From contig NZ_JAJSOO010000001.1 of the NCBI RefSeq assembly GCF_029428875.1, forward strand, positions 4,154,001 to 4,218,000: 64,000 nt of DNA, given 5' to 3'. This stretch comes from Streptomyces sp. JH34 (lineage in GTDB: Bacteria; Actinomycetota; Actinomycetes; Streptomycetales; Streptomycetaceae). Shown in pieces: positions 8,309 through 17,163 of the stretch. The translations under genes were made by a program, and so were the position numbers. The notes under the pieces were generated by a model. That model did not search any database, was not told where the DNA came from, and saw nothing but the letters and a program-made list of their open reading frames with translations. Positions within the stretch are counted from its first letter, which is position 1. Every line of letters begins with the position of its first letter.

Positions 8309-8856
8309 GTGCCCCCTCCAGGGGTCCGCCTTGTGAACGGGTACGCACTTCGTCAGTACGGCCGTTCAGCGGGATCCCCGTGCGGGAACGGGGACTTGGG
8401 GGATTGAACCGCCTGTCCGGGTCAACGGTCAAGGTTTTCACGGTCAGGGATGTGAACGCGGATCAGCAAGCCGAACGATTTTACGTGTTCTTGACCTTGC
8501 GGGGCGTTGTCGTGAACGTGACCACGGCCACACGATGAGCGAGCACTTCGTCAGGCTGTGCAGAGTTCGACCCAAGGCACGAACGCCCGAGAACGCAGAA
8601 CGGCCGCACGGGATGCGGGTCCCGTGCGGCCGGAGAAAGGGGAAAGCTGCACGACGTGATTGACGCACCGAGGGCGCCGAGCGCGCCGGCGGTGTCGATC
8701 GCTGAGGTCGTGATCTGTGCGTACGTCGGGTGGGTGGCGCTGGGTCCGGTGGCGGGCCGAGCCCCCTCGGCCAGGACGGCGGGCCGGTCGAGAGGGCTAC
8801 TGGCGGTCGTGCGCGGCGACCGGGCGCAGCGCGGCGCCCGAGTGCGGACGTATGCG
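8309..8856. other. intergenic region without a supported gene
   Basis: The 548 bp between the symporter start and the DUF397 stop hold no frame with convincing coding character. The part next to 8308 is the symporter's promoter region and is less GC-rich (for example around 8470-8500). The only clear structure is the hairpin at 8601-8632. Confidence 0.6.
8601..8632 (-). terminator. stem-loop terminator candidate
   Basis: CGGCCGCACGGG (8601-8612) and CCCGTGCGGCCG (8621-8632) make a perfect 12-bp stem with an 8-nt loop. It lies about 225 bp beyond the stop of the minus-strand DUF397 gene and could end transcription from either side. There is no T-tract, as is usual in Streptomyces. Confidence 0.55.
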
Positions 8857-9063
8857 TCAGGCGTTGATCGAGCCCGAGGCGACGTCGCGCACGAAGGTGT
8901 TCCACGCTCCGGACACGAAGGAGAGCGAGGGGCCTTCGGGCGCCTTCGAGTCGCGCACGGCGATGGCCTGCGTCACGGGAGACTTCACCTCGACGCACGC
9001 CCCGTTGCCGCCGGAGTACGACGACTTCGTCCAGTTTTCCGTAGCACCCTGAAGAATGGCCAT
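8857..9063 (-). CDS. DUF397 domain-containing protein
   Basis: This is a 68-residue DUF397 protein (WTKSSYSGGNGACVEVK.., VRDSKAPEG, WNTFVRDV). It is the presumed partner of the XRE/DUF5753 regulator 290 bp upstream on the same strand; such pairs affect development and antibiotic production in Streptomyces. The ATG at 9063 is chosen because GGAG lies 5 bp before it; a GTG two codons upstream is less well placed. A strong hairpin between the two genes suggests that they are not simply co-transcribed. Confidence 0.88.
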   Translation of the reverse strand: MAILQGATENWTKSSYSGGNGACVEVKSPVTQAIAVRDSKAPEGPSLSFVSGAWNTFVRDVASGSINA

Positions 9064-9294
9064 GTTCACTCCGGTTCAGAGAGTTGATGTGAGTGGCACC
9101 AACTTCGTTCCTGTTGGCGTGATCGACGCTACTCGCCAACATCGCTTGGTGGTGGAGCCGTTCACTCGACCGGATGGCATATTCCGTGCGGGTCTTCCCT
9201 CGCAAGGTGGGGGCGGTGTATCTTCCCGCTCCGCCCTCGCTTGCTTCGCGGCATTCCCCGCAGATCAGCCCTTGTCGGACTGTTCCGTTCCGCT

Positions 9295-9324
9295 GGGTGC
9301 CCGGAGGGAGTCGACCGGGCACCC
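9295..9324 (-). terminator. stem-loop between XRE regulator and DUF397 gene
   Basis: GGGTGCCCGG (9295-9304) and CCGGGCACCC (9315-9324) form a perfect 10-bp stem with a 10-nt loop, 30 bp past the regulator's stop on the minus strand. It probably ends or attenuates the regulator transcript before the DUF397 gene. Confidence 0.55.
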
Positions 9325-9353
9325 ATGAGCTGCCGGCGGGTGCCGACGGGCTG

Positions 9354-10211
9354 TCAGCGGGTGTAGTTCTTGGCGATGTCGCCGATGAACGCGCGGGTCT
9401 GGTCGACGTTCAGCGCCTGGGCCCGCAGGTGCTCGTACATGACGCTGTAGCGCTGCACGTCGTTCGCCTTCTCCAGGTAGAGGTCGCTGGTGACCCCCTC
9501 GATGTACACGACGCTGGAGTCCGCGGCGTCCGGGAACTCCAGAACCGCGTACTGGCCGTTGATGCCGGGGTGGGCGCCCATGTCGAAGGGCAGCACCTGC
9601 ACGGTCACGTGCGGCAGCTGGGACTGCTCGATGAGGTGCTCGAGCTGTTGGAGCATGACCTGCTTGCCACCCACGAGCCGGCGCAGGGCGGACTCGTCGA
9701 TCACGGCCCACAGGCGCAGGGGGTGCTCGGGGGAGTTGACGCGGTCCTGGCGGCGGGCGCGGACGTTCACCCGCTTCTCGATGTCGGACGGCGGGGCCTC
9801 GGGCAGTGCGCCGCTGATCAGTGCCTCCGCGTAGCCCCTGGTCTGCAGCAGCCCCGGGACGATCTGGGGTTCGTACACCCGGAGGGACTCGGCATCGGTC
9901 TCCAGCCCGATGTACACGCTGTACGGGATGTCGCCGAAGGCGTGCCACCAGCCCTGCTGGCGGGAGTCCTTGGCCATCTGCATCAAGGAGTCGACGACGC
10001 GGTGGTCCTCGACCTCGTACACGCCGCAGAGGTCGCGTACGTCGCGCTGGCTGATGGACCGGCGGCCGTTCTCCAGGCGGCTGATCTTCGACTGGGAGAC
10101 CAGCAGCCTCTCCGCCACCTCCTCGGCCGTCATCCCCTTGATCTCGCGGAGACGGCGCAATTCCTGACCCAACCGGCGTCGCCTGACGGTGGGATTGACG
10201 TTGGTCGGCAC
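9354..10211 (-). CDS. XRE family regulator with DUF5753 domain
   Basis: This is a 285-residue regulator. Residues 12-67 are an XRE helix-turn-helix (LRRLREIKGMTAEEVAERLLVSQSKISRLENGRR), and residues 95-275 are the DUF5753 domain (YEPQIVPGLLQTRGYAEALI, VYIEGVTSDLYLE). This architecture is abundant in Streptomyces and usually paired with a DUF397 gene, as here. Its effector is unknown. GTG 10211 is preceded by GGAGGTGCC at a normal distance. The gene is intact, unlike the fragment at 4143-4330. Confidence 0.92.
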   Translation of the reverse strand: MPTNVNPTVRRRRLGQELRRLREIKGMTAEEVAERLLVSQSKISRLENGRRSISQRDVRDLCGVYEVEDHRVVDSLMQMAKDSRQQGWWHAFGDIPYSVYIGLETDAESLRVYEPQIVPGLLQTRGYAEALISGALPEAPPSDIEKRVNVRARRQDRVNSPEHPLRLWAVIDESALRRLVGGKQVMLQQLEHLIEQSQLPHVTVQVLPFDMGAHPGINGQYAVLEFPDAADSSVVYIEGVTSDLYLEKANDVQRYSVMYEHLRAQALNVDQTRAFIGDIAKNYTR

Positions 10212-10448
10212 GGGAACGGCACCTCCGGCTATGCAGCTCTTGTAGCTGTGTGTGTCTGCTGCTCAGCAGATTGCCACCCGGGCGCCCGGGCGCGCTGGGA
10301 AATCGTCACACGCACCGGCGGCACGCAAGAGCGCGGGGCAGCCGGTGGATCCGGCTGCCCCGCGCCTGGTGCGGCTCCCGGACCGGGTCATGGGGACGTC
10401 GGTACGGCGGTATTCGGTGCCCGCGCAAGTGTCCGCGCGGTCGTGCTG

Positions 10449-11168
10449 TCAGTGGACGGAGGTGTGCGCCATGCTGCCGCGGCGCGCTTGCGCTTGCGGC
10501 TGCAACGGCACGCCTGCCGCCTGCTGATTGCGGCGCGGCTGGACGGCCACACCGTTCTGGACGTCCATCACGGCATGCGCCACGAGTCCGCCCATCGGGT
10601 CGTGTCTGATCAGGTCCCGGAGCCGGGAGCGCGACGAGCGCCCCTCGTTCCCGGGGTACAGGTGCTTGCCGAGTCCGACCGCGTGGGCCAGTGCGGCGAG
10701 CGCCGCGGTCCGCGGGTCCGGTGGTACGCCGGTGCGGATCGCGCTGTCCAGCCGGGCTCTGATGTCCCGGCTGATTGCCGTCTGCGTCGCCTGGTAGCGA
10801 GTCGTCGGCAGCACTCCGCACATCTGGCCCGCCACGGCATGAACCATGCCGCACCGCTCCAGATGAGCGAGGTAGATCTGGCGAAGCCCCAGCCGGGGTC
10901 CGCCGATCCAGTGGACCGCCCGAACCGGACTGCCACGACGGCGCAGCAGTTCCAGTGCGGAGTCCAGAGTCGGATCTCCTGTCGGCCGTGGCATCACCAC
11001 GGCGATACGATCCCCGTCAGGGGCTATCCGTCCTGCCAGAGCCAGCTCCACTAGCTGTGCCCCGGCCAGGCCGAGGTCGAGCGACTGCGGCTGCGCTGTG
11101 GTACCCGTGGTCGGGTCCAGAGCGAGCAGCAGAAGCTCCTCCGGAATTGTTCTGCGGCTCCTGCCCAT
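10449..11168 (-). CDS. GPP34 (GOLPH3/VPS74-like) family protein
   Basis: This 239-residue protein is related to the phosphoinositide-binding GOLPH3 family. The family N-terminus is clear: IPEELLLLALDPTTG.. followed by LGLAGAQLVELALAGRI. In eukaryotes these proteins bind PI4P at the Golgi; in Streptomyces the role is unknown and membrane-lipid binding is only an inference. The C-terminal 35 residues are Gln/Arg-rich and probably disordered. A GGGGAGG ribosome site precedes the ATG. It is separated from the XRE gene by about 240 bp that contain no supported gene. Confidence 0.85.
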   Translation of the reverse strand: MGRSRRTIPEELLLLALDPTTGTTAQPQSLDLGLAGAQLVELALAGRIAPDGDRIAVVMPRPTGDPTLDSALELLRRRGSPVRAVHWIGGPRLGLRQIYLAHLERCGMVHAVAGQMCGVLPTTRYQATQTAISRDIRARLDSAIRTGVPPDPRTAALAALAHAVGLGKHLYPGNEGRSSRSRLRDLIRHDPMGGLVAHAVMDVQNGVAVQPRRNQQAAGVPLQPQAQARRGSMAHTSVH

Positions 11169-11363
11169 CCATGCCTCCCCGCGTGGATGAGTGACAGGGT
11201 GACCCCTCTCACATTGGTCTGTCGAGGGTGCCTGGGTGCTTTGTAAGGGAACCGTTAGGTATGTCGTTCTCGTCTAGCGGCTCGGCCAGGGGTTCACACA
11301 GGACACTGGTAGATGGTTCGGACACAGTGCGGGCGTGACCCCGCGGCTCTTCAGGAGGTATCG

Positions 11364-14009
11364 GTGGCGGGCGAGTCCCCCGGCAAGTCGGATCAGCGGA
11401 AGTCGTCGGGGACGGCTGAGGAACGCGATCCGCGTCTCGCCGTGTTCCGCGAACCGGCCGCTGAGGCGGACGGGAACACGGCGGTCGGGAAGACGGCGGA
11501 CGGGGCCGCGCAGGCCGGGAAGGACAGCGAGACGGCTGTCTTCCGTCTGCCGCCGTCCGCGAGGGCCGACGCGCCCGAGGGTGCGTCCGCGTCCTCGGAG
11601 GCCGCAGAGGGCCCGGCAAGGGCCTCCACGCCCTCGGAGACGGCCGAGGCGGCCGCCGAGGAGGACGGCGCGGCCGGGGAGGCCCCGAAGGCGCCTGGTG
11701 CGGACGCGGCGGGGCCGGAGCCGGAGGCCGATCCCGGCGCCGAGGCCGAAGCCGAAGCCGGGTCTGAGGCGGAGGCGGAGGCGGAACCTGAGGCGGAGGC
11801 CGACGAGCGGCCCGAGGCCGGTGCATCGGGCTCCGGGCCTGCCGACGGCGCCGAGCGCGAGGAGGTCTCCGAGGGGGCTTCAGGGACCGCTTCCGAGACC
11901 GCTCCCGGCGCCGGGCCCGAGTCGGGAACGGACGCCGGATCGAAGCCGACGGACGCGCGGCTGCGTGCCGCCGTCGCCGCGTGGGTGGCCGGGCCCGACG
12001 AGGAAGGCGCAGCTCAGGACGGCGATTCCGGGAACGCGGACAAGGCGACCGGGGCCGGCGCCGAACCGTCCACGCGTACCAAGCCGTCCGCCGACGCCGA
12101 GGCATCCGCGGACACCAAGCCGTCCGGCGGCACGAAGGCATCCACGGACACCGGCACCACCACGACCGCCACCGAAGCCGAGGCGGACACCAAGGCCGAA
12201 GCCGAAGTCGAAGCCGAAGCCGAAGCCGACGCGGCCGCCCCCGCGTCCGACGCCGCTCCCCGGGTCCCGAGGACCCGCGGGGAGTCCTCACCGGGCCAGG
12301 AACCGGCCAAGAAGCCGGCCAAGAAGCCGGCCGAGGAACCGGCCAAGGGGCCAGGGAAGGAACCGGCCAAGGAGTCGGAGGCCGCGTCCGACGGGCGAGG
12401 AATCGATCATCCGACCGCCGTCTTCAAGGCGCCGCGGGCCGAACAGCTCGACCAGCCGACGACCGCGCTGAAGCTGCCTCCGAAGGAGAAGGAGGCCGAG
12501 CGGAAGCCCTCCTGGGCTGCCAAGGTCGCCGGTACCTCCGAGGCTCCCGAGGCCCCCGCGGAGCGGACCAGCAAGTTCGTGCCGCTGCGCTCGGACGACG
12601 TGCGTCCCGCGGCCGTCGTCGGCCCCACGGTCACGCCTGACGTCGCGGCGGCCCCCGGCACGCCCGGCGCTCCCGGTGCAGGTCTCCCCGAGGCCGAGCG
12701 GACCCGGCAGCAGCCCATGCCGCCCAGGCCGCCGCTCGACCTGCTCGCGGAGCTCACGAACACCCCGCCGCCCCCGGAGACCCCGGTCCGCACCGCGGTC
12801 CGGCGGGTCAAGATCTGGACGCCGCTGGTCCTGCTCCTCCTGGTCGTCTTTGCGATCGCGCAGGCCGTGCGCCCGCTTCCGGACCCCGCGCTGACGCTGT
12901 CCGCCGATCCCACGTACACCTTCGGCGGCGAGAAGCTGGACATGCCGTGGCCGGAGGAGGGCCAGGGCGCCGTCGAGGTCGAGGGCGTCGGCACCATCGG
13001 CACGTACGGCAAGGAGAAGTCCGCGCCGGTCGCGAGCGTCGCGAAGATCATGACGGCGTACGTGATCCTCCAGGGCCACCCCATCACCGGCAAGGAGGAC
13101 GGGGATCAGATCGAGGTCGACGCGAAGGCCGGCGAGGAGGCCGACCGGCCGGACGAGTCGACCGCGCCGATCAAGGAGGGGCAGAAGTACACGGAGCGTC
13201 AGATGCTCCAGCTCCTGATGATCCCCTCCGGCAACAACGTGGCCCGGCTGCTCGCACGGTGGGACGCCACCACGGAGAAGGCGTTCGTCGAGAAGATGAA
13301 CGCGGCGGCGAAGGACCTCGGGATGACGAACTCGGTCTACACGGACCCGAGCGGTCTCGAGTCGACCACCCGGTCCACCCCGGCCGACCAGCTCAAGCTG
13401 GCCAAGGCGGTCATGCAGAACGACGTCTTCCGGAAGATCGTCAACATGCCGCAGGCCAAGATCCCGGGCATCGACAAGACGATCTACAACAACAACAACA
13501 TCCTGCTGGAACCGGGCGTGAGCGGTATCAAGACCGGCTCGTCGACCCCCGCGGGCGGCAACCTCGTCTGGACCGCGGAGACGATCATCGACGGCAAGTC
13601 CCGGCGGATCATCGGCGCGGTCATGGGCGCCGATGTCGACGGGACCCTGGACGCCAAGCTGCAGCGCGCCCTGCAGAGCAGCCTGGCTCTGATCCAGACC
13701 GCCCAGGACGGCGTCGACTCCGCCACCGTCGTCAAGAAGGGCCAGGTCGTCGGCTACGTGGACAACGGCTTCGGCCGCCGCACCCCCGTGGTCGCGACCA
13801 AGGACCTGAAGGCCGTCGGCTGGGGCGGGCTCGAGGTCGACCTGAAGCTGACGGACGGCGGGAAGATCCCCGCCCACGTGGCGAAGGCGGGCACGGTCGT
13901 CGGTGAGGTGACGGTGGGTACCGGCACCGGAAAGGTCTCCGCCCCCGTGGCCCTCCAGAGCGAGATGACGGAACCCGGCTTCGGGGACAAGCTCACCCGC
14001 ATCAGCTGA
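11364..14009 (+). CDS. D-alanyl-D-alanine carboxypeptidase (peptidase S11) with long acidic N-terminal region
   Basis: This is a penicillin-binding-type D,D-carboxypeptidase that trims pentapeptide side chains of peptidoglycan outside the membrane. Residues 1-480 are low-complexity (Ala/Glu/Pro/Ser-rich with EAEAEA and AKKPA repeats) and probably cytoplasmic. A single membrane helix lies at about 484-504 and the S11 domain follows. Catalytic motifs are present: S558-V-A-K561, S622-G-N624 and K723-T-G725. At 881 residues it is more than twice the size of ordinary DacA proteins, all of it due to the N-terminal extension. GTG 11364 was chosen because AGGAGGT stands 4 bp upstream. The gene is monocistronic, with a strong terminator after it. 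Confidence 0.9.
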   Translation: MAGESPGKSDQRKSSGTAEERDPRLAVFREPAAEADGNTAVGKTADGAAQAGKDSETAVFRLPPSARADAPEGASASSEAAEGPARASTPSETAEAAAEEDGAAGEAPKAPGADAAGPEPEADPGAEAEAEAGSEAEAEAEPEAEADERPEAGASGSGPADGAEREEVSEGASGTASETAPGAGPESGTDAGSKPTDARLRAAVAAWVAGPDEEGAAQDGDSGNADKATGAGAEPSTRTKPSADAEASADTKPSGGTKASTDTGTTTTATEAEADTKAEAEVEAEAEADAAAPASDAAPRVPRTRGESSPGQEPAKKPAKKPAEEPAKGPGKEPAKESEAASDGRGIDHPTAVFKAPRAEQLDQPTTALKLPPKEKEAERKPSWAAKVAGTSEAPEAPAERTSKFVPLRSDDVRPAAVVGPTVTPDVAAAPGTPGAPGAGLPEAERTRQQPMPPRPPLDLLAELTNTPPPPETPVRTAVRRVKIWTPLVLLLLVVFAIAQAVRPLPDPALTLSADPTYTFGGEKLDMPWPEEGQGAVEVEGVGTIGTYGKEKSAPVASVAKIMTAYVILQGHPITGKEDGDQIEVDAKAGEEADRPDESTAPIKEGQKYTERQMLQLLMIPSGNNVARLLARWDATTEKAFVEKMNAAAKDLGMTNSVYTDPSGLESTTRSTPADQLKLAKAVMQNDVFRKIVNMPQAKIPGIDKTIYNNNNILLEPGVSGIKTGSSTPAGGNLVWTAETIIDGKSRRIIGAVMGADVDGTLDAKLQRALQSSLALIQTAQDGVDSATVVKKGQVVGYVDNGFGRRTPVVATKDLKAVGWGGLEVDLKLTDGGKIPAHVAKAGTVVGEVTVGTGTGKVSAPVALQSEMTEPGFGDKLTRIS

Positions 14010-14014
14010 GCGAT

Positions 14015-14049
14015 CTGCCCCTGTCCCCCTCGCGCGGGGGCAGGGGCAG
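14015..14049 (+). terminator. rho-independent-type hairpin after the carboxypeptidase gene
   Basis: CTGCCCCTG (14015-14023) pairs with CAGGGGCAG (14041-14049) and CCCCC (14025-14029) pairs with GGGGG (14036-14040), giving a 14-bp stem with one bulged T and a 6-nt loop. It starts 5 bp after the stop codon. Confidence 0.7.
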
Positions 14050-14225
14050 GCCGTCGCGGGGGGACGGGGCTGTCCGCCGATGGGGCAGCGCGGAGAAAAT
14101 GCCGCGTGCTAGCGTCCCGAAAGCAACGGGCGGGCGCCGGGACGCGTCCCTCCCGGTACGACGGATGAGGCCCCTGCAGTACAAGGACGGTTCGGCAGGC
14201 CCGGGCGAGGACGGGGAGAGTCGCA

Positions 14226-16058
14226 GTGACCACCGCTGAGCCGACACGGGCGAACACCGGCCCGCCGCCTTCCGCCGGCAGCACGTCCGTGCGTATCCCG
14301 GCCCAGCCGGCCGGAGGGGACGGCGGCGGCCCCGACGTCTCGATCCGCAGCCGTCTCCGGCGTCACCCGGTGCTGCTGACGACCGCGGTCGCCGCCGCGG
14401 TGCACCTTCTCTGGTTCTTCTTCTTCGCGAACAGCGGCGGCGACATCGCCGCCCAGGACGCCTGGGCCGAGTTCGTCGGCCGCCACCCGGGCACCGCGTA
14501 CAACCTCGCCTGGTACGGGGGCATGCACCCGGTCTCGTACAGCGTGGTGTCGCCGTATCTGATGTCGGTGCTCGGCGTCCGTACGACGATGATGGTCGCC
14601 GGCACGGTGTCGTCGGCGCTCACCGCCCTGATCCTGGTGCGGGTGCCCGCCGTCCGTAACCCCCTCGCGTGTGCGCTCGCCGGGGTCTTCGCGTACCTGT
14701 GCAACGCCCTGTCCGGCCGGGTGACGTTCGGTCTCGGCATGATGTTCGCGCTCGGTGCGGTCGCCGCGGTCTTCTGCTGGCCCCACCGCTGGCGCTACAA
14801 GCGGTGGGCGAAGGCCGTCGTCGCCGCGCCCCTGGCCGGGCTCGCGACGGCGGGGAGCCCGGTCGCCGGGCTCTTCCTCGGTGTGGTCGCCGCGGCCCTC
14901 TTCCTGCACAAGCGGCGCCCCGGGGCGTACGCGCTGGGCCTGGCGCCCGTCGCGGTGGTGGTCCTCTCCGCGTGGCTGTTCCCGTTCTCGGGCACCCAGC
15001 CGATGTCGCTCGGAACCCTGTCGCTGCCCTTCCTGTACTCGGTGTTCGTCTTCTTCCTGGTGCCCAGGGACTGGCACACCGTGCGGACGGCCGCCGCGGT
15101 CTACGGCGCCGGGACGCTGCTGACGTACGTGGTCGACTCGCAGATCGGCTCGAACGTGTCGCGGATGGCGATGCTGTTCGCCGGGGTGGTCCTGCTGGCC
15201 GCGCTCCCGTACACGGCGCCGCGCACCCGGCGCTGGTACGCGCTGGTCGTCGTCTTCGCCGGGCTGAACATCTGGATCGGCTTCAAGGGCGTCGACGACA
15301 TCGTCCGCACCGCCCCCGCCGCGTCCTGGACCCGTGAACTGGCCCCGCTGGTCAACCAGCTGCAGAAGGTCGGGGCTGAGCGCGGCAGGGTCGAGGTGGT
15401 CCCCGCCAGCAGCCACCGCGAGGCCTCCGCGCTCGCGCCGTACGTCAATCTGGCCCGCGGCTGGAACCGGCAGGCCGACATGAAGCGCAACCCGCTGTTC
15501 TACGACGACACCCTCGACGCCGTGAACTACCGCGAGTGGCTGGACCGCTGGGCCGTCCACTACGTGGTGCTGCCGACCGGGAAGCCCGACTCCGGGGGCG
15601 AGCAGGAGGCGGCGCTCGTCGAGGAGGGGCTGCCGTACCTGAAGGCGGTCTGGAGCGACGCCAACTGGAAGCTGTTCCGTGTCGAAGACCCGGTGCCGCT
15701 CGCTGACCCGCCCGCGACCGTGGAGAGGGCCGGCGACGGCGAACTGACGATCCACGTGCAGACGGCGGGCCGCGTCCTGATCCGGATCCCGTACTCCCGG
15801 TGGCTCGCCGTCGTGGACGACGAGGGCAGGAGCGTGGAGCGCCCGCAGGAGACGGAGGAGTCCAAGAAGCGGTCGGCCGACGACAGCGAGGCTCCGAAGA
15901 ACTTCACCAACGCCCACGGCTGCCTGATCAAGGTGGAGGAGGACGGCGACGGCGACGAGTGGACCGAGCTCCTCGCACCGCGCGCGGGGGTCTACCGCCT
16001 GGCGGCGCCGTACCAGCTGCAACCCGGCACGCCGTGCCCTGAGGAACTGCGCCAATAG
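14226..16058 (+). CDS. large polytopic membrane protein with C-terminal extracytoplasmic domain
   Basis: This is a 610-residue protein. Residues 1-40 are disordered, then about 10-11 hydrophobic helices run to residue 370 (first helix HPVLLTTAVAAAVHLLWFFFFA), and a soluble C-terminal domain of about 230 residues follows. An acidic/aromatic loop after helix 1 (AQDAWAEFVGRHPGTAYNLAWYGGMHP) is reminiscent of GT-C glycosyltransferases that use polyprenyl-phosphate sugars, but I see no decisive motif. The protein is conserved in Streptomyces and may be labelled a transporter elsewhere; nothing in the sequence supports transport specifically. The start is GTG 14226, behind GGGGAGAG. Confidence 0.8.
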   Translation: MTTAEPTRANTGPPPSAGSTSVRIPAQPAGGDGGGPDVSIRSRLRRHPVLLTTAVAAAVHLLWFFFFANSGGDIAAQDAWAEFVGRHPGTAYNLAWYGGMHPVSYSVVSPYLMSVLGVRTTMMVAGTVSSALTALILVRVPAVRNPLACALAGVFAYLCNALSGRVTFGLGMMFALGAVAAVFCWPHRWRYKRWAKAVVAAPLAGLATAGSPVAGLFLGVVAAALFLHKRRPGAYALGLAPVAVVVLSAWLFPFSGTQPMSLGTLSLPFLYSVFVFFLVPRDWHTVRTAAAVYGAGTLLTYVVDSQIGSNVSRMAMLFAGVVLLAALPYTAPRTRRWYALVVVFAGLNIWIGFKGVDDIVRTAPAASWTRELAPLVNQLQKVGAERGRVEVVPASSHREASALAPYVNLARGWNRQADMKRNPLFYDDTLDAVNYREWLDRWAVHYVVLPTGKPDSGGEQEAALVEEGLPYLKAVWSDANWKLFRVEDPVPLADPPATVERAGDGELTIHVQTAGRVLIRIPYSRWLAVVDDEGRSVERPQETEESKKRSADDSEAPKNFTNAHGCLIKVEEDGDGDEWTELLAPRAGVYRLAAPYQLQPGTPCPEELRQ

Positions 16059-16106
16059 TGCGGGAAGCCTCCCTCCGGGGGTACGGCACTGGCATGGTGT
16101 GCTGCC

Positions 16107-16304
16107 ATGAGGCGGGACTCGGCGTGCACCGCCTTCGCCGTGCGCCAGACCGACCACCGGGGCACCGCGGTCGACGTACGGAGCTACCCGGTCAAGGGGG
16201 ACACCTTCGCCGTGCAGCTGGTCGACCGGGGCAGGGACCGGGGTGATGCGGAACTGGTGGGCGCGCACCACGCCGCGACACAGCTGAAGGCCGCCTGCCG
16301 CTGA
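16107..16304 (+). CDS. small hypothetical protein
   Basis: This is a 65-residue frame (RRDSACTAFAVRQTDHRGTAVDVRSY...) between the membrane protein and the convergent ATP-grasp gene. It has an alternating beta-like pattern and GC-rich third positions, but no clear ribosome site, and I recognise no domain. It may be a real small gene or chance coding potential. Confidence 0.35.
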   Translation: MRRDSACTAFAVRQTDHRGTAVDVRSYPVKGDTFAVQLVDRGRDRGDAELVGAHHAATQLKAACR

Positions 16305-16328
16305 CCGGCCCGCCGTGCCGCGCCACGG

Positions 16329-17084
16329 TCACCGGACGAACGCGGTGTCCCGTTCCGTCAGGCGTGCGGCCGGCCCGGCGGCCCTGAGCACGACGTCCAG
16401 CGCTCGGTCCGGGTCGGAGTCGTAACAGCCGCTCGCCCAGGCGGCATTTGCCTCCACCACCGCCCACTGCCCCGCGTCCGTGGTCCCGACGTCGACGACG
16501 ATCGCGGACGGAAGGGTGTGCCCGGCCGCGGCGAGCAGCTCCGAGCCGAAGGCACATGCCGAGGCGGTCAGCGGAGCCATGTCCAGCCGTCCCGACATGG
16601 CGTACCGGCTGCCGGTGTGTACCTGCCCGTCGAGCAGAAACAGCCGGTACTCCGCGTCGAAGACGGTGACGTCGCTCACCAGTACCACCGTCTCCGGATC
16701 GACCGCGTCCGGGCCGGGCAGCCGGGAGCCGTCGGCGTACACCAGTGCCGGGATGCTCTTGTCGTTCGGGGACTTGGCGAAGACCGGGCGGCGCAGCGCG
16801 TATGCCTCGCGGAGGGGCACGGCCCGGATCTCGCGCCGTACGAAGGTGACGGGCAGCCGGGCCAGCCAGTCGGCGGGAGCCTCCAGCGGCGCGATGCCCA
16901 GCGCGGGCGCCACGGCGTCGGCGAAGGAGGGGCCGGCGTGCAGATGCGCGTCCCCGTCGCGCAGTTCGCCGGGCACCACACCGTCCGGCAGCTGCACGGT
17001 GCGCAGACCGCGCCGCCGGGCGGTGTCGCGAAGGGTCCGCGCGGAGGCGGTGAGACGGGGCGGGAGCACGAGGCACATGGACAT
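16329..17084 (-). CDS. ATP-grasp domain-containing protein (ligase-like)
   Basis: This 251-residue protein has an ATP-grasp-like C-terminal half: VFAKSPNDKSIPA.., a central VLVSDVTVFDAEYRLFLLDGQVHTGSRY segment, and a metal/nucleotide-binding end IVVDVGTTDAGQWAVVEANAAWASG. Such proteins form peptide-like bonds using ATP, but the substrate cannot be named; similar stand-alone ATP-grasp proteins appear in RiPP and unknown contexts. The start was placed at ATG 17084 (MSMCLVLPPR), because upstream codons lie in the divergent promoter region shared with the phosphotransferase gene. No peptide precursor gene is visible nearby. Confidence 0.78.
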   Translation of the reverse strand: MSMCLVLPPRLTASARTLRDTARRRGLRTVQLPDGVVPGELRDGDAHLHAGPSFADAVAPALGIAPLEAPADWLARLPVTFVRREIRAVPLREAYALRRPVFAKSPNDKSIPALVYADGSRLPGPDAVDPETVVLVSDVTVFDAEYRLFLLDGQVHTGSRYAMSGRLDMAPLTASACAFGSELLAAAGHTLPSAIVVDVGTTDAGQWAVVEANAAWASGCYDSDPDRALDVVLRAAGPAARLTERDTAFVR

Positions 17085-17132
17085 GGATCCTGCCGCAGCG
17101 GAGCACCTGCGGCCCACCGGATTTCGCTCGAC

Positions 17133-17146
17133 AACCGGTGCCGGTT
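17133..17146. promoter_or_regulatory. palindrome in the divergent gap before the phosphotransferase gene
   Basis: AACCGG and CCGGTT flank a 2-bp spacer (TG) 18 bp before ATG 17164. It lies in the 79-bp gap between two divergent genes and may be an operator; the site is short and unproven. Confidence 0.3.
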
Positions 17147-17163
17147 CGGCTTGCATGGGCCGG

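Noticed and set aside
6653..8407. Long plus-strand open frame (584 codons) opposite the sodium symporter
   Set aside because: It is antisense to a clear 13-helix transporter and is full of Arg/Gly/His low-complexity sequence, the usual artefact of GC-rich codon bias.
14109..16271. 720-codon minus-strand frame opposite the polytopic membrane protein
   Set aside because: It is Arg/His/Asp-rich with no domain; the plus frame has clear membrane helices.
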